Origin: an uncultured Cohaesibacter sp.
GTDB lineage: Bacteria > Pseudomonadota > Alphaproteobacteria > Rhizobiales > Cohaesibacteraceae
DNA: 64,000 bases
Direction of reading: 5' to 3'
Assembly (NCBI RefSeq): GCF_963677725.1
Contig: NZ_OY782507.1
Span: forward strand, 4,234,171 to 4,298,170
The notes below the pieces were generated by a model that saw only the letters and a program-made list of their open reading frames with translations, searched no databases and was not told the DNA's origin. Both the position numbers and the translations under genes were made by a program. Below are positions 27,387-36,417 of this stretch, piece after piece. How positions within the stretch are numbered: the first letter of the stretch is position 1; each line of letters starts with the position of its first letter.

Positions 27387-27445
27387 TGGTGGTTCTCAAG
27401 CGGCGATGAGGCCGCAACATTTCAGCAATACAAGGAGAATCCGAC

Positions 27446-27835
27446 ATGTCCAAATTGCCTAAAAATGCTGCCACGTGGTTTTTTATTCCGGCCACCGACT
27501 TTGCCAAATCCGTCAAGTTTTTCGAGGACTTGCTAGAGATTTCGCTGATCGAAGAGACGGAAGGCGAAGGTGAACAGGCACTGACCTATGCGATGTTTCC
27601 CAAACAGGGGAAGGATGGCATGACAGGGGCTGTCGCTCCTGCTGTCATTACACAACCAGCCAATGGTGGTGTTTTTCTCTATTTGCATTGTGCCGACATT
27701 GATGGCGCCCTGTCACGGGTAGACCGGCTTGGAGGATCAATCCTTTCACCAAAGCGGCCTTTGCCGGGGGAAATGGGGTTGGTTGCAACCGTTGCTGACC
27801 TTGATGGCACACCGATTGGCCTGCATCAGCCATGA
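27446..27835 (+). CDS. VOC family (glyoxalase-like) protein
   Basis: A 129-residue vicinal-oxygen-chelate protein made of two beta-alpha-beta-beta-beta modules. ATWFFIPATDFAKSVKFFED is the typical start of module one, and GGVFLYLHCADIDGALSRVD opens module two, which ends in ATVADLDGTPIGLHQP. Members bind metals and small molecules; some resist antibiotics or act as isomerases. AAGGAG precedes ATG 27446. It lies 57 bases before the WYL regulator gene on the same strand, so regulator and enzyme may be linked. Confidence 0.85.
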   Translation: MSKLPKNAATWFFIPATDFAKSVKFFEDLLEISLIEETEGEGEQALTYAMFPKQGKDGMTGAVAPAVITQPANGGVFLYLHCADIDGALSRVDRLGGSILSPKRPLPGEMGLVATVADLDGTPIGLHQP

Positions 27836-27892
27836 TCTTGTCTGGCGATCTGCGTGGGCTTAGGGTTATCCCCAGACTGAAGGGAGACTGAC

Positions 27893-28606
27893 ATGCGTCG
27901 GGCGGATCGTTTGTTTGAAATTGTGCAAGCTTTGCGCGGGGGGCGATTGCTCACCGCGCAGGCCATTGCCGAGCAGCTGGAAGTCTCCAAGCGGACGATT
28001 TATCGCGACCTTGCGCATTTGCAGGCTTGCGGTGTGCCAATCGAGGGGGAGGCCGGGGTCGGCTATCTGCTTTCAAGCGACTATCACATGCCGCCGCTGA
28101 CCTTCACGGCGGATGAAATCACCGCTCTGGTGTTGGGGGCGCGGATGGTCCAGACCTGGGCCAGCGAGGATCTGGCCAAGGGGGCAGCGGAAGCTCTGGT
28201 CAAGATTGACGCGGTCATTCCCGCAGGTATGCGCAGCCTGATCAATGAAACCCAGCTCTATGCCCTGTCGTTTCGAACGGGTGAACGGGAGCGCGCCTTG
28301 CTTGACGAGTTGCGACTGGCAAGCCGGGACCGTCACTATCTCGATCTGGATTATCTCAGCCTTGAGGGCAAAAGCTCAACTCGCCGGGTGCGGCCATTGG
28401 GGCTTTATTTCTGGGGGCAGGTCTGGACCTTGCTGGCCTGGTGTGAACTGCGCGAGGGCTTCCGGTCTTTCAGGGTCGATCATATCGAAGCCTTGCGCAT
28501 GAGCGAAGCACATTTTCCCCATGAAGCTGGCAAGGAATTGAAGGACTTTATCGCTCTGCGCAAGCAGCAGCCGGAGGCGGATGCAAATTTGCGCGGAGGC
28601 CATTGA
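27893..28606 (+). CDS. YafY-type WYL-domain transcriptional regulator
   Basis: A 237-residue regulator with an N-terminal HTH_11 domain (RADRLFEIVQALRGGRLLTA, AEQLEVSKRTIYRDLAHLQA) and a WYL domain at about residues 130-210 containing YLDLDYLSLEGKSSTRRVRP and WTLLAWCELREGFRSFRVDH. WYL proteins often respond to nucleic acid or small ligands. GGGAGACTGAC lies before ATG 27893. It probably controls itself and the upstream VOC gene. Confidence 0.9.
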   Translation: MRRADRLFEIVQALRGGRLLTAQAIAEQLEVSKRTIYRDLAHLQACGVPIEGEAGVGYLLSSDYHMPPLTFTADEITALVLGARMVQTWASEDLAKGAAEALVKIDAVIPAGMRSLINETQLYALSFRTGERERALLDELRLASRDRHYLDLDYLSLEGKSSTRRVRPLGLYFWGQVWTLLAWCELREGFRSFRVDHIEALRMSEAHFPHEAGKELKDFIALRKQQPEADANLRGGH

Positions 28607-28627
28607 CGGAGCTGGCGGGACACGGCG

Positions 28628-29833
28628 TCAGGTGTCGAGTTTGACGCTTTCCGGCGTCCAGCGATAGATCCAGTCAAACTGGCTGAGCAAGCGCTGCTTT
28701 GGCATCATGCGCATGGTCATGTTGCGCGCTGTCGCCATCAGGCCATCGAGATGATAGATGTCACCGTTGCGGCGGGCCTTGGCCACAACCTTGCAAACGC
28801 GTGCCTTGCGCGCCTTTTCATAGGCTTTGAGGCGGACATCCATGGGACCGTCTAGCTCGTCGATGGCGCGCGCCAGGATGGCCGCATCTTCAAGGGCCAT
28901 GGCGGCACCCTGTGCCATGAAGGGCAACATAGCATGGGCGGCGTCGCCGATCAGGGCCACCTTGCCCTTGGTCCATGATTGATCAGGATTTTGGCCGCAA
29001 AGCGCCCATTTGAGCCAGTCTTCACGCTCGGCCAAAAGATCGCGGATTTCCCGTGGCCAGCGGGCAAAGCGCTGATTGAGCCAGCGGGAATCGCCGGGCA
29101 CATTCCAGCCCTCTTCCTTCCAGTCATCCTTGACGATGGCGACGATATTCATCATGTGGCCGCCAACAATCGGATAATGGACCAGATGGGCATTGGGCGC
29201 GAGCCAGAGACCAACATTGGAACAATCGATGTTGGGCGGAGCCATCTGGATGGGCAGGGTGGTGCGCCATGCGGTCTTGCCGCTATAGGACGCCGTGCCA
29301 GAACCGACATAATCACTGCGGATGCGTGACCAGACGCCATCTGCGCCAATCAGGGCAGATCCACGAAAGAAGCGCTGTTCGCCATTGGCAAGTTTGCAGC
29401 GCAGCTCGACATAGTCTTCGGTTTCGCTGACTTCGCGCATTTCGCAGCCATCGAGGATTTCGATCAGGTCCATCTGGCTGGCGCGATGATAGAGCGTTGT
29501 TTGAAGATCGGCCCGGTGCACAACCATGTAAGGGGCGCCATAGCGATTGGAAATCTCGCGGGTCGAGATCTCGGTCAGTTGATTGCCCGAAGTGCCTGAC
29601 TGGATGCGGATAAGGTCCGGGGTAACAGCCTGCTCGGCAAGCATCGGCCAGACACCCCAGCTTTCAAGCAAGCCTGAGGCGTTGGGAGACATTTGCAGGC
29701 CTGCGCCAACTTCATTGGGAAGGGTGCTGCGCTCCAGCAACAAGGTCGGGATGTTTTTGTGGGCCAGGGCAATGGCTGTGGCAAGACCACCCGGGCCGGC
29801 TCCTACAACGATGACTGGCAAGCGCTCGCTCAT
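28628..29833 (-). CDS. FAD-dependent monooxygenase, salicylate hydroxylase-like
   Basis: A 401-residue class A flavoprotein hydroxylase. The FAD motif is VIVVGAGPGGLATAIALAHK, the DG motif appears as ALIGADGVWSRIR, and the second FAD motif is LIGDAAHAMLPFMAQGAAMA. The pattern is closest to salicylate 1-hydroxylase and 3-hydroxybenzoate 6-hydroxylase, which act on aromatic acids with NAD(P)H. ATG 29833 (MSERLPVIVV) was chosen because upstream residues precede the fold. The gene is single, converging with the WYL regulator. The substrate is unproven. Confidence 0.88.
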   Translation of the reverse strand: MSERLPVIVVGAGPGGLATAIALAHKNIPTLLLERSTLPNEVGAGLQMSPNASGLLESWGVWPMLAEQAVTPDLIRIQSGTSGNQLTEISTREISNRYGAPYMVVHRADLQTTLYHRASQMDLIEILDGCEMREVSETEDYVELRCKLANGEQRFFRGSALIGADGVWSRIRSDYVGSGTASYSGKTAWRTTLPIQMAPPNIDCSNVGLWLAPNAHLVHYPIVGGHMMNIVAIVKDDWKEEGWNVPGDSRWLNQRFARWPREIRDLLAEREDWLKWALCGQNPDQSWTKGKVALIGDAAHAMLPFMAQGAAMALEDAAILARAIDELDGPMDVRLKAYEKARKARVCKVVAKARRNGDIYHLDGLMATARNMTMRMMPKQRLLSQFDWIYRWTPESVKLDT

Positions 29834-30075
29834 GGTCTTCTTTCCTCGCTGTCGATCCACAGGATGGTGCTGCGACGCGCTGTCATTGGCGCGGGTCTGT
29901 CTTCTGAGGATGACATCATCTTTTGAGGCGCATGGTAAGGCCAGAATGGTCCATGCAAATTGATCGAAGGCAAAAGGCTGCTGCCCGTCCTCTATATTCT
30001 TCTGGCTCTATTTTTTGGCACGGTGGCTCATTCTTCCGGACGCTTTTGCAAACATGGTGGCCCGGAGAGAAGGGG

Positions 30076-30309
30076 CTATTTGTGCAAGCAGCCATCCGGC
30101 ACGGTCTTTTCCGGTGCCAGTTTGGCGTTGTATTTGTATAGGGTCGAGCAATAAGGGCAGACAATTTCATCCGCTTCGCCCATATCGAGATAGACATGGG
30201 GGTGATCTTGTGGCGGGGTCGCGCCCATACACTGGAATTCGCGTACACCGATTTCGATGCTGGATACGCCTTCGTCATTCTTGAAATGGGGAATAGTATG
30301 ACCGGCCAT
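30076..30309 (-). CDS. Zinc-finger (zf-CHCC/NDUFS6-like) protein
   Basis: A 77-residue protein of the zf-CHCC family, related to the C-terminus of the mitochondrial complex I subunit NDUFS6. The zinc ligands are visible: Cys in VREFQCMGA, His in QDHPHVYLDMG and two Cys in IVCPYCSTLYKY. ATG 30309 (MAGHTIPHFKND) matches bacterial homologues; an earlier in-frame start would add a basic tail. Family members are widespread in alphaproteobacteria and are thought to bind zinc; association with complex I is by homology only. Confidence 0.88.
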   Translation of the reverse strand: MAGHTIPHFKNDEGVSSIEIGVREFQCMGATPPQDHPHVYLDMGEADEIVCPYCSTLYKYNAKLAPEKTVPDGCLHK

Positions 30310-30550
30310 TGCGTTGCCTCTCTTCTTACCACTGAGTGGCAGGACCATAGCGCTCCTTGGCGACAAATCCTAGTGTTGCTTCTGTCATCCTTCGGACTAT
30401 CCCTGATTCCCTTGATCATGATAAGGGGGAGGCGAGGGAGCGAAGCTACGGGTCCTTTGGGTGGTTGCTCTTTCGCCTCAACCTGCTAAGAACGGGTCAT
30501 GCGCCAATTGCGTTACTCCTTGATATCAACAGAATGAATGCAAGCCTACC

Positions 30551-31300
30551 ATGCCAGAGTTCAAGTCAGACGGATATACACTTTCCTATCTTGATGAAGG
30601 GGCCGGAGAACCGGTTCTGCTCATCCACGGCTTCGGGTCGAACAAGATGGTCAACTGGGTCAATCCCGGTTGGGTCAAGGCCCTGACAGAGGCCGGATAT
30701 CGCGTCATCGCGATTGACAATCGCGGCCATGGAGAGAGCGAAAAGCTCTATGATCCAGAGCTTTATACCTCGCCGATCATGGCAGAGGATGCAAAAGCTT
30801 TGCTGGATCATCTCGAACTGGAAAGCGCCTATGTCATTGGCTATTCGATGGGCGCGCGGATTTCGGCCTTTTTGAGCCTTAAATATCCCGAGCGGGTGCG
30901 CAAGGTGGTGTTTGGTGGTCTTGGTGGTGCCATGATTCATGGCACTGGCGATCCCGCTCCGATCATCAAGGCCTTGCGCGAGGAACCCGGCGTGCCGATC
31001 AAGCATGTGGTTGGCAAGGCGTTTCGCGATTTTGCCGAACAAACCGGTAGCGACCGGTTGGCGCTGGCGGCCTGCATGGCCTCGGCTCGGCAGAAAATCG
31101 CGGTTGAGGAGCTGTCTGGCTTGTCTGTGCCAGCGCTGGTTGCGGTCGGTACAAGAGACGTGATTGCTGGTTCGGCGCAGGAGCTTGCCGACATTTTGCC
31201 TGACGCGCGGGCGGTCGATATTCCCGGCCGTGACCATATGGTGGCGGTCGGGGACAAGGTATTCAAGCAGGCCGCTCTCAGTTTCTTTGCCGAGGATTGA
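30551..31300 (+). CDS. Alpha/beta hydrolase
   Basis: A 249-residue alpha/beta hydrolase. The oxyanion region is LLIHGFGSNKMVNWVNPG, the nucleophile elbow GYSMGARISAF with Ser99, the acid in VAVGTRDVIAG, and the histidine in IPGRDHMVAVGD. Substrate could be an ester or lactone; nothing in the neighbourhood decides it. ATG 30551 starts directly at the fold. The gene converges with the enoyl-CoA hydratase gene. Confidence 0.88.
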   Translation: MPEFKSDGYTLSYLDEGAGEPVLLIHGFGSNKMVNWVNPGWVKALTEAGYRVIAIDNRGHGESEKLYDPELYTSPIMAEDAKALLDHLELESAYVIGYSMGARISAFLSLKYPERVRKVVFGGLGGAMIHGTGDPAPIIKALREEPGVPIKHVVGKAFRDFAEQTGSDRLALAACMASARQKIAVEELSGLSVPALVAVGTRDVIAGSAQELADILPDARAVDIPGRDHMVAVGDKVFKQAALSFFAED

Positions 31301-31343
31301 TCCTCAACGACGTATCAAGTGACCGGCCTGCCTGATGAGCCGG

Positions 31344-32144
31344 TTACTTGCCGACAAAGACGGGTTTGCGCTTTTCAGCAAAGGCCCGCAAGCCTTCAGC
31401 ATAATCCTCGCTGTCAAGGCAGGCGGTTGCCATGGCACGCAAGGCTTCCATCGAGAGATGGTCGAGCTGACCAAAGGCTGCATTGATGGCGGCCTTGTGA
31501 TACTGGGCGCTCAAAGGGGCGAGGCGGGCGATATTGATGCAATATTTCTCGCTTTTTTCTGCAAATTCCTCATCCGAATAGATTTCATTGAGCAATCCCA
31601 TGGCATCGGCTTGAGCAGCGTCGAGCACCTTGGCGGTGAGATAAAGCTCCTTGGCTTTGGCTGGGCCGACAATGTTGACGATGTCCGCAATTGCCTTGGC
31701 GGGATAGCCAACGCCAAGACGGCCCGCGGGAATGCCGAATTTGCCGCTTTCGTTGGACAGGCGTAAATCACAGGCCGCTGCAAGCCCAAGGCCTGCACCC
31801 ATGCAAAAACCCTTGATCAGCGCGATGGTCGGCTTTTTGGCATTGCGCACAGAACCGTAACAGTCGGCGGTGATGTCGTCATAGCGGGTGGCGGAAGCTG
31901 TATCCTTGCGCACCACGTCGAATTCGGTGACGTCAGCACCGGAAATGAAGGCCACATCCCCAGCCCCGATGATCACAATCACATGTATCTCGGCATCGTC
32001 GTCCAACGCCTTGACCGCATCGGGAATGGCCTGCCACATGTCCAGCGACATGGCGTTGCGTTTGGCCTCGTTGTTGATGACGATACGTCCGACGGGGCCG
32101 GAGCGCTCAAGTAGGATCTTGTCGTGAATTGTGATGTCGCTCAT
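31344..32144 (-). CDS. Enoyl-CoA hydratase/isomerase family protein
   Basis: A 266-residue crotonase-fold protein. CoA-binding and oxyanion segments are AKRNAMSLDMWQAIPDAVKA, GAGDVAFISGADVTEFD and KPTIALIKGFCMGAGLGLAA, followed by CDLRLSNESGKFGIPAGRLG. The family includes enoyl-CoA hydratases and methylmalonyl or isomerase variants. ATG 32144 (MSDITIHDKILLERSG) is the natural start; the frame extends 32 codons further with no ribosome site. Divergent from cysE with a 160-base spacer. Confidence 0.9.
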   Translation of the reverse strand: MSDITIHDKILLERSGPVGRIVINNEAKRNAMSLDMWQAIPDAVKALDDDAEIHVIVIIGAGDVAFISGADVTEFDVVRKDTASATRYDDITADCYGSVRNAKKPTIALIKGFCMGAGLGLAAACDLRLSNESGKFGIPAGRLGVGYPAKAIADIVNIVGPAKAKELYLTAKVLDAAQADAMGLLNEIYSDEEFAEKSEKYCINIARLAPLSAQYHKAAINAAFGQLDHLSMEALRAMATACLDSEDYAEGLRAFAEKRKPVFVGK

Positions 32145-32304
32145 GAATATGGTATCTTTGCTGAAAAGGAGTTGGCGGGCATCCCACAAGAGCGCGGTCA
32201 AAGTCGGGCCGCAGGACTTGCAGGTCATCTCATTGTTCATTATGTCTAGCGACTATGTAAAGTGTTTGAAAGTCTTCCATAGGCTTAGAAGAGGCTCATG
32301 AAGC

Positions 32305-33129
32305 ATGGCTGAAGCAACGTTGAAGCGAAGTGAAGACCGCCTGGAAGTGGTCGATCCTGTCTGGCACCGTGTGAGAGCCGAGGCTGAAGACCTGGTGCGG
32401 GCCGAGCCTGTGCTGAGTAGTTTCATTTATTCGACCATTCTCAGCCATCGAAAACTGGAAAATGCGGTCATTCACCGGCTGGTGGATCGCCTGCATAGTC
32501 CGGCCATGGATTCGGAAGTGATCCGACAGGCCTATCGCGAGGCCTATGCCTCTGATCCGTCGATCAGCGAAGCGATGCGAGCCGACATCGTGGCGGTGGC
32601 GGATCGCGATCCTGCATGCGACCGGTTCATCGATCCTCTGCTCTATTTCAAGGGCTTTCAGGCCATTCAGACCCACCGTCTCGCTCATTGGCTCTGGTCC
32701 AGTGGACGTGAGGACTTTGCCCTCTATCTGCAGAGTGTTGCCTCTGCAATGTTTCAGGTGGATATTCACCCGCGGGTCCGCTTCGGCAAGGGGATCTTTT
32801 TCGATCATGCCTCCGGGGTTGTGGTTGGCGGCACTGCTGTCATTGAGGACGATGTGTCCATATTGCAGGGCGTTACCCTTGGGGGGACTGGCAAGGAAGA
32901 TGGTGATCGTCACCCGAAAATCCGTCATGGCGTGCTGATCGGGGCAGGGGCCAAGGTGCTCGGCAACATCGAAGTTGGCCATTGTTCACGGATTGCAGCC
33001 GGTTCGGTGGTGCTCAAGGATGTGCCAGCCAATACCACCGTTGCCGGTGTTCCTGCTCGTGTGGTTGGTCAGGCCGGATGCGCAGAGCCATCGCGCAGCA
33101 TGAACCAGTTGCTCAAAGATGCCCCATAA
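32305..33129 (+). CDS. cysE: Serine O-acetyltransferase
   Basis: CysE makes O-acetylserine for cysteine synthesis. The 274-residue protein has the N-terminal helical domain (WHRVRAEAEDLVRAEPVLSS) and a left-handed beta helix of hexapeptide repeats from about residue 160 (HPRVRFGKGIFFDHASGVVV, then GVTLGGTGKEDGDRHPKIRH). The catalytic His lies in FFDHASG and the second in RHPKIRHG. A DUF3126 gene follows, as in other Rhizobiales, and a terminator closes the pair. Feedback control by cysteine is a property of the family. Confidence 0.96.
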   Translation: MAEATLKRSEDRLEVVDPVWHRVRAEAEDLVRAEPVLSSFIYSTILSHRKLENAVIHRLVDRLHSPAMDSEVIRQAYREAYASDPSISEAMRADIVAVADRDPACDRFIDPLLYFKGFQAIQTHRLAHWLWSSGREDFALYLQSVASAMFQVDIHPRVRFGKGIFFDHASGVVVGGTAVIEDDVSILQGVTLGGTGKEDGDRHPKIRHGVLIGAGAKVLGNIEVGHCSRIAAGSVVLKDVPANTTVAGVPARVVGQAGCAEPSRSMNQLLKDAP

Positions 33130-33341
33130 TCCATAGTTGATCTTGTCTCTGCTGCGGCCATTGGGTGCAATGGGGGCGAAAAGGCAAGATTGATGTGGAA
33201 AGCGGCTTTACTCTGTCCGGACGCTGTGCGAGATCAGCGGTCAACCAAAATCACTCTTCGGGTCTTCCCTTCCTCCGGTTGGGTCCCCTTGACTATGGAC
33301 ATGGCCTTGCCCGGCGGGGCCAACAATTGCAGGAGGCAAAT

Positions 33342-33557
33342 TTGGATAAGACCGAATTGGCAAAAGTTCAGAACTTCATGCGTAAGACCTTGCAGTCTCC
33401 CAAACTCGAGGTTCGGGTGCGACCGCGCAAAGAAGATTCTGCTGAAGTTTATGTAGAAGACGAGTTTGTCGGTGTCCTCTTCCGCGATGAAGAAGATGGC
33501 GATTTGTCCTACAATTTCTCGATGGCTATTTTGGAATTTGATCTCGAAGAAAACTAA
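33342..33557 (+). CDS. DUF3126 family protein
   Basis: A 71-residue protein of DUF3126, found almost only in alphaproteobacteria and often next to cysE. The sequence LAKVQNFMRKTLQSPKLEVR, then VYVEDEFVGVLFRDEEDGDL, matches the family along its whole length. The best start is TTG 33342, because AGGAGG lies five bases upstream and the frame beyond it is not family-like; no ATG fits. Function unknown. It lies about 210 bases after cysE and before a terminator. Confidence 0.88.
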   Translation: MDKTELAKVQNFMRKTLQSPKLEVRVRPRKEDSAEVYVEDEFVGVLFRDEEDGDLSYNFSMAILEFDLEEN

Positions 33558-33597
33558 GAAAGCCAACAAGACAATTTGGCTTCACGTCGATGCAAGG

Positions 33598-33631
33598 CCG
33601 CTTGAGACTGTCTCAGGCGGCTTTTCTTTTG
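33598..33631 (+). terminator. Terminator after DUF3126 gene
   Basis: The stem GCCGCTTGAGA / TCTCAGGCGGC with a 3-base loop is followed by TTTTCTTTT. Confidence 0.88.
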
Positions 33632-33668
33632 CCTCTCTTTTGGATGCAGAGGCAGATGCTATGGTAGA

Positions 33669-34370
33669 TCATTTTTGGATGAAGGACGTGACCCGTTCCT
33701 TGATCTTAGCGTCCAGCGTGCGCCACTCGGCAAGCAGGGAGCGGCGGAAGCGATAGGACAGCTGGGTCGTTTCGTTGAGCTTGATGTCACGCAGGCAAAA
33801 GGCGGGGCTTTTCTTGACGGGTGTCACACAGCGGGCTGCGAAGGGCGTGTGGTGATCGGGTTTGAAATAAACGGTTTCCCCGGCGAAGCTTGAGTCCGGT
33901 GCCATGGCAAAGCCGATCAAATCTCCTTCTGCCTTGATGGGCTCGCCAACAAAATATTGGCTATAGACCGCATAGAGGCGGTCCGAGCTAGACAGCACTT
34001 CATCCTGTAGGCTGAGCGATACAAAAATCAGCTTTGACTTTTCCGTTACATCGAGAAAGTCCACTTGTTTTTCGAGGCTGAAGCCTTCCAGGCTAGGCCA
34101 CAACATGATCAGATCAAGCTTGTTCACCCGCTGGCCGTTGCTTTGTTCGGGATGGCGGATGGTATTTTCCGGGACATAGAAATGGGTTGATCCCAATTCG
34201 AAGGCCAGCAAGCGATCATTGGTGCTGTAGGGGGAATTGACCAGAGCCGGGCCGGAATATTGAAAGACCCGGCTGATGACAAACAGAATGGTGATACCGA
34301 TCAGCCCAAATACCAGAAGGAAGAATATCCAGCGTTGAGGGGAGCCATGCTCTTCCAGGGGCTGTATCAT
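33669..34370 (-). CDS. Uncharacterised single-pass membrane protein
   Basis: A 233-residue protein with a short cytoplasmic start (MIQPLEEHGSPQR), one membrane helix at about residues 14-34 (WIFFLLVFGLIGITILFVIS) and a globular external domain. Two cysteines near the end (AARCVTPVKKSPAFCLRDIK) could form a disulfide. The domain carries VDFLDVTEKSKLIFVSLSLQ and other beta-rich stretches, but I do not recognise the family. It probably faces the periplasm. The ATG lies downstream of a weak ribosome site. Confidence 0.7.
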   Translation of the reverse strand: MIQPLEEHGSPQRWIFFLLVFGLIGITILFVISRVFQYSGPALVNSPYSTNDRLLAFELGSTHFYVPENTIRHPEQSNGQRVNKLDLIMLWPSLEGFSLEKQVDFLDVTEKSKLIFVSLSLQDEVLSSSDRLYAVYSQYFVGEPIKAEGDLIGFAMAPDSSFAGETVYFKPDHHTPFAARCVTPVKKSPAFCLRDIKLNETTQLSYRFRRSLLAEWRTLDAKIKERVTSFIQK

Positions 34371-34689
34371 TTGCTAAGGTTGCCTTTGGTTTCTCTGATC
34401 AGCGTTGCGTGGGTGAATCACTCTGCACCGATTTGGCGAGCATACCTATTCCCATTCCGGCCATCAATCAGTCTGTGCATATACGCTTATCCTTTGAAAG
34501 GTGCGCTCCGGCACGGCCTTTGCACCTTTTACCCAAAGACTGATCGGTTGTCCCAACATGAAACGGGATGATGCGATTGGAAGGGTTACGGGCGGTCTTT
34601 CGCCCTTTGTTGCCTGCAACTGTTTCAAAAAGGGCCTCTTGAATGCGGATCGGTTGGCATTCCCTAATGGCTCTGTGAGGATTTGGGTC
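34371..34689. other. Intergenic region without a recognised gene
   Basis: A 319-base divergent spacer. Frames that read across it do not look like proteins. It should carry promoters for the two small membrane-protein genes at either side; no specific site is evident. Confidence 0.4.
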
Positions 34690-35031
34690 ATGAATTTGGT
34701 CGGTGGACTGGAAGTGTTTGCGTTGGTCTATGTGACATGTGTGGGCTTTGTCTGTGCGGGGATTCTCTCCACGCTCTATCAAATGATTGCCCATCGTCCG
34801 GCGGGCTTTCGTGTCTCAGCACATAGTTTCCCCGGTGTGTTGTCGTCGGTGATGATGTGCACCTTTGCCGGGCCTTTCATCATTATGCGCAACGCCTTGC
34901 GGGGGCGTCGGCTTGAGAATCGCCCGATTGGCTGGCTCTTTGGTTCGTCCGCCATTGCGGGCGTGTGGAGTGCCTGTTCCGGTGTTTTGCTGATGAATAC
35001 ATTTCTGGGGGCCGCTTCGGTCGTCAGCTAA
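34690..35031 (+). CDS. DUF6949-like small membrane protein
   Basis: A 113-residue protein with three predicted helices (about residues 4-30, 45-67 and 80-108) and a positive loop IIMRNALRGRRLENRPIG. It resembles Rhizobiales proteins filed as DUF6949, though I recall this only by overall pattern. ATG 34690 has GAGG at a fair distance; the frame extends upstream to 34501 without membrane or ribosome signals. Function unknown. Confidence 0.65.
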   Translation: MNLVGGLEVFALVYVTCVGFVCAGILSTLYQMIAHRPAGFRVSAHSFPGVLSSVMMCTFAGPFIIMRNALRGRRLENRPIGWLFGSSAIAGVWSACSGVLLMNTFLGAASVVS

Positions 35032-35161
35032 AGGCTGATGATGGGTCGTCCTTTGCCGGGATATCTATCTATTTGTCCAAAGAGCACGGTTTCGACGATG
35101 CGCACGAGGTTGTATCCTGATCGCCAATGACGACAAGTTCCAGAAATGAAAGGCAACGATC

Positions 35162-35689
35162 GTGGCACTGTATCAATTGGGAGAATTTCAGCCGGAGCTG
35201 CCCGAAGAGGGCGCTTATTGGGTGGCACCGTCGGCCGATTTGATCGGCAAGGTCATCATGAAGCGCGATGCGAGCGTCTGGTTCGGGGCGATGTTGCGCG
35301 GCGACAACGAACCCCTGATCATCGGCGAGCGCAGCAATGTTCAGGAAAATTGCACTTTGCACACAGATCCCGGATGTCCGGTCGAGATCGGCGCTGACTG
35401 CACGATTGGCCACAATGTGATTCTGCATGGCTGCACAATTGGCGACAACAGTCTGATCGGCATGGGGTCAACCATCCTCAATCGCGTCAAGATCGGCAAA
35501 AATTGTCTGATCGGGGCCAATTGCCTGATCACCGAAGACAAGGTGATCCCGGACAATTCCCTTGTCATGGGGGCGCCGGGCAAGGTGGTGCGGGTGCTGG
35601 ATGAAGAAGCTGTCGCCTCGCTGACAGCGTCGGCCGCCCGCTATGTGGCGAACTGGAAGGCTTTCGCGAAGACCTTGAAACCGCTTTGA
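35162..35689 (+). CDS. Gamma-class carbonic anhydrase family protein
   Basis: A 175-residue left-handed beta-helix protein of the gamma carbonic anhydrase/YrdA group. Metal-type histidines are present in CTLHTDPGCPVEIG, CTIGHNVILHGCTIG, and the RGDNEPLIIGERSNVQENCT segment carries the conserved Arg, Asp and Gln-Glu-Asn. The start is GTG 35162 (MALYQLGEFQPELPEEGAYW), with AAAGG upstream; ATG 35146 belongs to another frame. YrdA-type proteins bind zinc but many lack measurable anhydrase activity. Confidence 0.92.
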   Translation: MALYQLGEFQPELPEEGAYWVAPSADLIGKVIMKRDASVWFGAMLRGDNEPLIIGERSNVQENCTLHTDPGCPVEIGADCTIGHNVILHGCTIGDNSLIGMGSTILNRVKIGKNCLIGANCLITEDKVIPDNSLVMGAPGKVVRVLDEEAVASLTASAARYVANWKAFAKTLKPL

Positions 35690-35703
35690 TAAGGCATCAC
35701 AGC

Positions 35704-35740
35704 AAAAAAAAGTGGGCCAGCCGTGGGGACGACTGGCCCA
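35704..35740 (-). terminator. Terminator for BTLCP gene
   Basis: On the minus strand a stem TGGGCCAG / CTGGCCCA is followed by seven or eight T. It lies about 100 bases past the stop of the gene at 35836 and could serve both convergent genes. Confidence 0.7.
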
Positions 35741-35835
35741 GAAAACCTGGTCAATTTGGACGGGTATGGGGATTTTGACCAGGCTTCTTAGAGGTGTCCT
35801 TCCTTGCTTGAAACAGATGTTTTTCGCAAAGTTGG

Positions 35836-36417
35836 TTATCTAGGATCGTCAATCGCGATCCACGCTGAAGGCTGAAGAGCTGCCTGACGTTTGATATAGT
35901 GGTATGGGGTCTTGTCCCAGGGCAGGATGCGTGGGTCCTGATTGTCCAGAATGAGATCACCGCGATCGGTGCGCACAGTCAGAACTGCATGACCATCGCC
36001 ATTGATTTGCTTTACCACTGTGATGAGAAGAGCGGTTTCCGGCCATCCTGCATTGATCAGCATGCGGCGTTTGAGCAGCGCATAATCTTCGCAGTCTCCG
36101 GCACCCGCCGGATAGGTCCACAATTCTTCTTCTCGATATTGTTCGCTATCGGTTATCGGGCGGACAGTCTGGTTGACGTGCCCATTGATATTGATGAGTT
36201 GTGCCCAGTTGGACTGAGTCAGTTTCACCGCACGATCAACCCGAAATTTCTTGTTACATTCGCTCGGGTTGGAGCGGCAGAAATTGACGTGGCCAATTGG
36301 TGCAGAGGTTTTGCCCTTGATGGACATGAATGGTGAGTAGCGTGCCGCCTGTACTGGCAGGGTGAGGCTGATGATTGCTACGCTCAGAAATGCAAATCCC
36401 CAGATGCTTTTCTTCAT
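35836..36417 (-). CDS. Transglutaminase-like cysteine peptidase (BTLCP), exported
   Basis: A 193-residue protein with a signal peptide (MKKSIWGFAFLSVAIISLTL, then PVQA). The BTLCP triad is intact: Cys109 in GAGDCEDYALLKR, His143 in NGDGHAVLTVRTDRG, and Asp158 in LILDNQDPRILPW. The family is common in proteobacteria; the Pseudomonas LapG relative releases adhesins in response to c-di-GMP, but this shorter alphaproteobacterial type is uncharacterised. ATG 36417 follows GGGAGAT. Confidence 0.92.
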   Translation of the reverse strand: MKKSIWGFAFLSVAIISLTLPVQAARYSPFMSIKGKTSAPIGHVNFCRSNPSECNKKFRVDRAVKLTQSNWAQLININGHVNQTVRPITDSEQYREEELWTYPAGAGDCEDYALLKRRMLINAGWPETALLITVVKQINGDGHAVLTVRTDRGDLILDNQDPRILPWDKTPYHYIKRQAALQPSAWIAIDDPR

